From assembly GCF_000170755.1 (NCBI RefSeq), contig NZ_ABCK01000001.1, forward strand, positions 124,001-188,000: a DNA stretch of 64,000 nt. The letters run 5' to 3'. The stretch's first letter is position 1. Each line of letters opens with the position of its first letter. Source of the DNA: Lentisphaera araneosa HTCC2155. Its GTDB lineage: Bacteria > Verrucomicrobiota > Lentisphaeria > Lentisphaerales > Lentisphaeraceae. Of this stretch, positions 60,668 through 64,000 are shown in pieces. The notes beneath the pieces are model-generated. The model saw nothing but the letters and a program-made list of their open reading frames with translations, did not search any database and was not told the origin of the DNA. The position numbers and the translations under genes are program-made.

Positions 60668-61117
60668 TTAAACGTGATGGTAAGGTGTACCTTTTTGGAT
60701 TGATAACATTCTGTAGAGTTGTTCTAAAAAGAAAACTCGCACCATTTCGTGTGTAAAAGTCATTTTCGATAAACTTAAGGTATGATTGGCCCTACTATAT
60801 TCTTCCTCTGTAAAGCCATATGCACTGCCCACGACAAAGATCAATTTTCCCGAACAGTGGTGTGCTTTTTTCTCAAGCCATTTAGCCCCTTCAACTGAAG
60901 CAAACTCAAGTCCTTTTTCATCGAGTAGAATCAATAAATCCCTTGAACTCACCGCTTGTAAGATTTTGCTATCTTTTCTTTTGTCGACCGCTTGATCAGG
61001 CAATTCCTTAAGAGTTAAATTAGCATAGGGCTTTAAACGTTTTAAGTATTTGTCGATTCCCGTTTGGATCCATTTTTCTTTCGTTTTTCCGATCACCAGA
61101 AAATCTACTCTAATCAT
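60668..61117 (-). CDS. rlmH: 23S rRNA (pseudouridine1915-N3)-methyltransferase RlmH
   Basis: SPOUT methyltransferase that modifies pseudouridine 1915 in helix 69. Signature segments: VDFLVIGKTKEKWIQTGIDKYLKRL, LLDEKGLEFAS, FVVGSAYGFTEEEY and the knot region LSLSKMTFTHEMVRVFFLEQLYRMLSI, with the terminal GTPYHHV. Length 149 fits (155 in E. coli). GGAG precedes the ATG. First gene of an rlmH-lpxL-like-GH20 run. Confidence 0.97.
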   Translation of the reverse strand: MIRVDFLVIGKTKEKWIQTGIDKYLKRLKPYANLTLKELPDQAVDKRKDSKILQAVSSRDLLILLDEKGLEFASVEGAKWLEKKAHHCSGKLIFVVGSAYGFTEEEYSRANHTLSLSKMTFTHEMVRVFFLEQLYRMLSIQKGTPYHHV

Positions 61118-61331
61118 ATTTATGCGCTCCGAAATAATATGCGCTAAAGTACAACTAAAGAATAATCTGTCTTGTATCTAAGGTGAAGTTTTCAGCATAA
61201 AAGTAAAAAATCTTTATTCATAAATACTTGTGTTACCACAGTAGATTTAAAAAATTGTTTTAAATGTTCATCAAGTTTTTGTTGTACTTTGTCTGGTCTT
61301 AGGTAAATTTGAACAATTATAAATTAAAAAA

Positions 61332-62078
61332 ATGTATCATATGAACAAACTAAAAAATCAATTCTTGGAACAGTTAGGTTCCTCTAATCAGCTGGAACTG
61401 CTTCTAAGTGAATCCATGGGAGTTTATTTCTTCGTAAAGGACACTCAAGGTCGAGTAATGATTGCCAATAAGCTGACCTACGTACGCTGCGGCTTTAAAT
61501 CAGAAGATGAGATCATTGGCAAAACGGATTATGATATCTTTGAGTTTGACCTAGCGGATAAGTACCACAAAGACGAACAAGAAATCATCGAAACCGGTGA
61601 AGCTGTCTTTAATATGGCGGAACTCGCCCCCAATAAAGATGGTATTATTGACTGCTATTTTTCCAATAAAATGCCCGTGCGAGATAAAGAAGGAAAGATT
61701 ATCGGTGTCGCCTCTACAACTTCCAGTCATGAATACATGAAAAAAATGTTGGGCTCTTACTTAACTATTTCCCCTGCTTTAGAGTTCATCAGAGATAACT
61801 TTAGAACAAATATGTCTGTCCCCGAATTAGCCGATAGACTGAAAATGACTCAGCGCAAATTTGGTGATACTTTCAAAGAAGTCCTCACAGTAACTCCACA
61901 GACTTACATCATTAAGATGCGCATTCACTATGCCTGTGTCGCTTTAATCAGCAGCAAAACAGCTCTTAAGCAAATTGCTGAAGATGTTGGTTTTTACGAC
62001 CATAGTACCTTTATTAGGCAGTTCACTAAACACATGGGAATGCTTCCTACTAAGTATCGTAAAGTCTATAAAAAATAA
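61332..62078 (+). CDS. PAS-domain AraC-family transcriptional regulator
   Basis: A DNA-binding regulator with a sensor. The N-terminal PAS domain (about residues 20-130) shows VYFFVKDTQGRVMIANK, GKTDYDIFEFDLADKYHKDEQEI and DKEGKIIGVASTTS. The C-terminal AraC domain has two HTH units: TNMSVPELADRLKMTQRKFGDTFKE and ALKQIAEDVGFYDHSTFIRQFTKHMGMLPTKYR. No membrane helix. Start MYHMNKL at 61332 or the ATG at 61341; neither has a clear SD. It converges on the sulfatase gene (64-base gap) and may control it, a common pairing in Lentisphaerae and Planctomycetes. Ligand unknown. Confidence 0.92.
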   Translation: MYHMNKLKNQFLEQLGSSNQLELLLSESMGVYFFVKDTQGRVMIANKLTYVRCGFKSEDEIIGKTDYDIFEFDLADKYHKDEQEIIETGEAVFNMAELAPNKDGIIDCYFSNKMPVRDKEGKIIGVASTTSSHEYMKKMLGSYLTISPALEFIRDNFRTNMSVPELADRLKMTQRKFGDTFKEVLTVTPQTYIIKMRIHYACVALISSKTALKQIAEDVGFYDHSTFIRQFTKHMGMLPTKYRKVYKK

Positions 62079-62142
62079 GTCTTTTACAAAACTCGACCAA
62101 GTTAGAAAAAGACTTAACTTATTCAACTAAATTAGCTAGAGT

Positions 62143-63687
62143 TTAAAACTCGCCGAATGTTCCCGGTTGCTCTTTGATATGATCACTTAAGAGTTTTTGC
62201 ATTGATTTGAGCTTTTGAGCATATTCAGGGTTCTTAGCCAAATTGATTTGCTCTTTGCGGTCTTTGCGAAGATCGTAGAGCTGATCTTTATCCCAATAAG
62301 CCTTGTAGTTTTTAGGGATTTTCTTTTCCAAGCCACGACCACCACGAGTGGAGGCAATATGATAAAGTGCTTTGTCTTTAATTTTGACGTCAAAATTCTT
62401 TTCACGATCGGGATGAATTCTCCAAGCAATATATTTGAATTCATCCTTAAGCACTGCTCGTGTGGAACCAATTTGTAAGAAAACAGCCTCATTCACTGGC
62501 TTATCATCACCTTTTAGGAGACTCACAAAACTTTTGCCATCCATTTTGGGCTGGAGCTCTTTGCGGATACCGCAGAGTTCATAAACTGTAGGTGCAAAAT
62601 CAATATTGGCGAGCAATTGATTTAAGCGACGACCACCCTTGAGGGGCTTGCCCCAAACAAAAGTTGGAGAAAGTGCCCCGCCCTCGTAGAGAGCTCCTTT
62701 AGCACCCATGCCATTATCGTTGAAGAAAAAGATGATTGTGTTATCGAGTTTGCCCATTTGGTCAATTTTATTGACTATAGCCGTGATGCCATCGTCCAAC
62801 CAAAGTGGATCTGAATGATCTCCTTTATAGGGAATGCCGGCAGCCTTTAAACGTTCGATAATTGATTCCCTTGAAGGCTGAACACGAAGTTTTTCTTCCA
62901 AAACTCCTGCAGCCGTGAAGCGCGGATCGGCCGAATACTTTTCACCTGCGGGGCCTGGTCCATGATTAAGTGTGGTACAAAAGTGGAGGTAAAAAGGCTT
63001 TTCTTGCTTTTCGGCGAGGTTTAAAAAATCAAGCCCAGCTTTAGTGACCCAATCCATATTGTGTGCTTCCATTTCGACAGGCATGTGTCCTGGAACATTG
63101 CCTGCGTAAATGCTACCTGCAAAATCAAAACCATTATTGAGTACACGTTGCACTTCGGCGGCCTGTTTTTTTTGTAGGTAAGCTTGTGTTTTAGCATCAA
63201 AGGGATCGGCATTTCTAAAAGGCTTAATACTTGGAACTTTAATAGCTTCATCGTGAATGACGTGATTTTTACCCGCAAAACCCGTGAAGTAACCATTAGC
63301 TTTCAGGACACTTCCCATATTCGCTTTGCCTGGAGTGATATGCACATTGAAGTGAGGGTTAGGCTGATTGCCGTAGTCTTTCATATCGCGCAAAAAACCG
63401 CTATCCAAACTACGACTCGGATATTCCCCACTCAAAATACTATAGCGACTGGGGGTGCAAACCGTCGAGGTGGCATACATGCGATCCAAAATAATACCTT
63501 CCGAAGAGAGTTTATCGATCGTGGGGGTTAAGTTACGTACTTTACCCTGGCCATCCCGTCCTTCGGGCAAAAAGTTAAACTCACGACGCCATTGATCATC
63601 AGTCATGATAAAAAGTATATTTGGGCGCTCTGCAGCAAAGCTTGCACAGCATAAAAAAAATAAAGTTGGTAAAAGCTTTCTCAGCAT
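62143..63687 (-). CDS. Secreted sulfatase (S1, formylglycine type)
   Basis: Hydrolyses sulfate esters, typically on marine polysaccharides or their fragments. Signal peptide MLRKLLPTLFFLCCASFA, then ITDDQ-like metal site (LFIMTDDQWRREF), the formylglycine signature VCTPSRYSILSGEYPSR with the modified Cys near residue 76, GFAGKNHVIHD, FYLHFCTTLNHGPG and NDNGMGAKGALYEGG with the Lys/His set. Cysteine-type, so it needs a formylglycine-generating enzyme (not in the window). AAGGA lies 7 bases before the ATG. The adjacent PAS-AraC gene is convergent. Substrate cannot be told. Confidence 0.95.
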   Translation of the reverse strand: MLRKLLPTLFFLCCASFAAERPNILFIMTDDQWRREFNFLPEGRDGQGKVRNLTPTIDKLSSEGIILDRMYATSTVCTPSRYSILSGEYPSRSLDSGFLRDMKDYGNQPNPHFNVHITPGKANMGSVLKANGYFTGFAGKNHVIHDEAIKVPSIKPFRNADPFDAKTQAYLQKKQAAEVQRVLNNGFDFAGSIYAGNVPGHMPVEMEAHNMDWVTKAGLDFLNLAEKQEKPFYLHFCTTLNHGPGPAGEKYSADPRFTAAGVLEEKLRVQPSRESIIERLKAAGIPYKGDHSDPLWLDDGITAIVNKIDQMGKLDNTIIFFFNDNGMGAKGALYEGGALSPTFVWGKPLKGGRRLNQLLANIDFAPTVYELCGIRKELQPKMDGKSFVSLLKGDDKPVNEAVFLQIGSTRAVLKDEFKYIAWRIHPDREKNFDVKIKDKALYHIASTRGGRGLEKKIPKNYKAYWDKDQLYDLRKDRKEQINLAKNPEYAQKLKSMQKLLSDHIKEQPGTFGEF

Positions 63688-63768
63688 AAATGAGTCCTTG
63701 TTTGTTTAGTTCTAATACTCATTAGAACAAAAGAATTTAACTGATCTTTGTAGTTGATTTGAGTAAAT

Positions 63769-64000
63769 TCAATTATTTAATTCGATGATGATGGGGTAAT
63801 GATCGGAAATCTTTTCCAAGTCTCCCTCTTTAGGGATTGCCGCCTGACTTAAATTTTTTGCGCTAATCGCATCAGATAAAATGAAATCGATCCTACGTAA
63901 ATACTTTTCTTGAATTTCCTTATTGGGGATTTTCTCTAAAAGAGTACTAGGAAAACTACCTTGTAAGTCTTTTTGCCCCTGCAATTGCTGATGGCACAAC
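63769..64000 (-). CDS. Endonuclease/exonuclease/phosphatase family protein, 5'-truncated by window edge
   Basis: Only the C-terminal 76 or so residues are visible. The ending EKYLRRIDFILSDAISAKNL, a variable loop, then ISDHYPIIIELN is the standard end of the EEP fold, with the metal-binding Asp and catalytic His in SDHYP and RRIDFIL. Such enzymes are DNases, phosphodiesterases or sphingomyelinases. The start lies past the right edge. Its stop lies about 80 bases upstream of the sulfatase start on the same strand. Confidence 0.85.
   Translation of the reverse strand, partial: LCHQQLQGQKDLQGSFPSTLLEKIPNKEIQEKYLRRIDFILSDAISAKNLSQAAIPKEGDLEKISDHYPIIIELNN

Noticed and set aside
1-64000. tRNA, rRNA, CRISPR, prophage or insertion sequences
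   Set aside because: Scanning the gaps showed no cloverleaf with CCA-like end, no spaced direct repeats and no transposase or integrase motifs.

Overview
This 64 kb window looks like a chromosomal segment of a marine bacterium from the PVC superphylum, most like Lentisphaerota (Lentisphaera-type). That placement is inferred from gene content and AT-rich base use, not from a marker gene. The content is a formylglycine-type sulfatase beside a PAS-AraC regulator, GH20 and GH31 glycosidases, a xylose isomerase operon, zinc-ribbon Ser/Thr kinases, a full Pst/Pho locus, an NhaD sodium antiporter and an LpxL-type acyltransferase (Gram-negative envelope). There is no phage, insertion sequence, CRISPR array, tRNA or rRNA that I can see.

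Layout. 1-6 kb: the truncated end of a glutamine-dependent NAD synthetase, a small unknown ORF, an esterase, a fused PabB-PabC enzyme, a lipoprotein and a zinc-ribbon Ser/Thr kinase. 6-10 kb: xylAB facing a LacI-type regulator, with five TGTTAA-containing elements between them. 10-15 kb: a three-gene exopolysaccharide block (Wzc-like tyrosine kinase, UppP, O-antigen ligase/polymerase). 15-21.3 kb: a co-directional run of an HCCA-isomerase/DsbA-like protein, an unknown, a PHP phosphoesterase and an RluA-type pseudouridine synthase, then three genes I recognise as eboC, eboD and eboE. 22-31 kb: a ROK sugar kinase, an uncatalogued 56-residue membrane ORF and a giant 2482-residue gene. 31-45 kb: FHA-adenylate cyclase, NhaD, a second zinc-ribbon kinase, an MtnN-YggS fusion, a dual-specificity phosphatase, a GH31 enzyme with an inserted carbohydrate-binding domain, a SpoU methyltransferase, PepP, GcvH and a HAD phosphatase. 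45-57.3 kb: phosphate regulon (second PhoB-like regulator, phoR, phoB, phoU, pstB, pstA, pstC, pstS, Na/Pi cotransporter) with two Pho-box-like ladders of 11-bp period. 57.5-64 kb: GH20, LpxL-like acyltransferase, RlmH, PAS-AraC regulator, sulfatase and the truncated end of an endonuclease/exonuclease/phosphatase gene.

Most notable system. The 2482-residue protein at 23378-30826 joins a complete glutamate synthase large subunit to a complete CysJ-type diflavin reductase (flavodoxin plus FAD/NADPH module). It appears to be a self-contained NADPH-dependent glutamate synthase that needs no GltD. Other unusual architectures are the MtnN-YggS fusion, the GH31 enzyme with an F5/8C-like domain inside its catalytic barrel, and the eboCDE trio without eboA/eboB nearby.

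Limits. All calls are from reading translated sequence and motifs; no database or structure search was possible. Residue positions are approximate. Several starts were moved from the longest ORF to a nearby ATG with a better Shine-Dalgarno sequence, as noted per gene.
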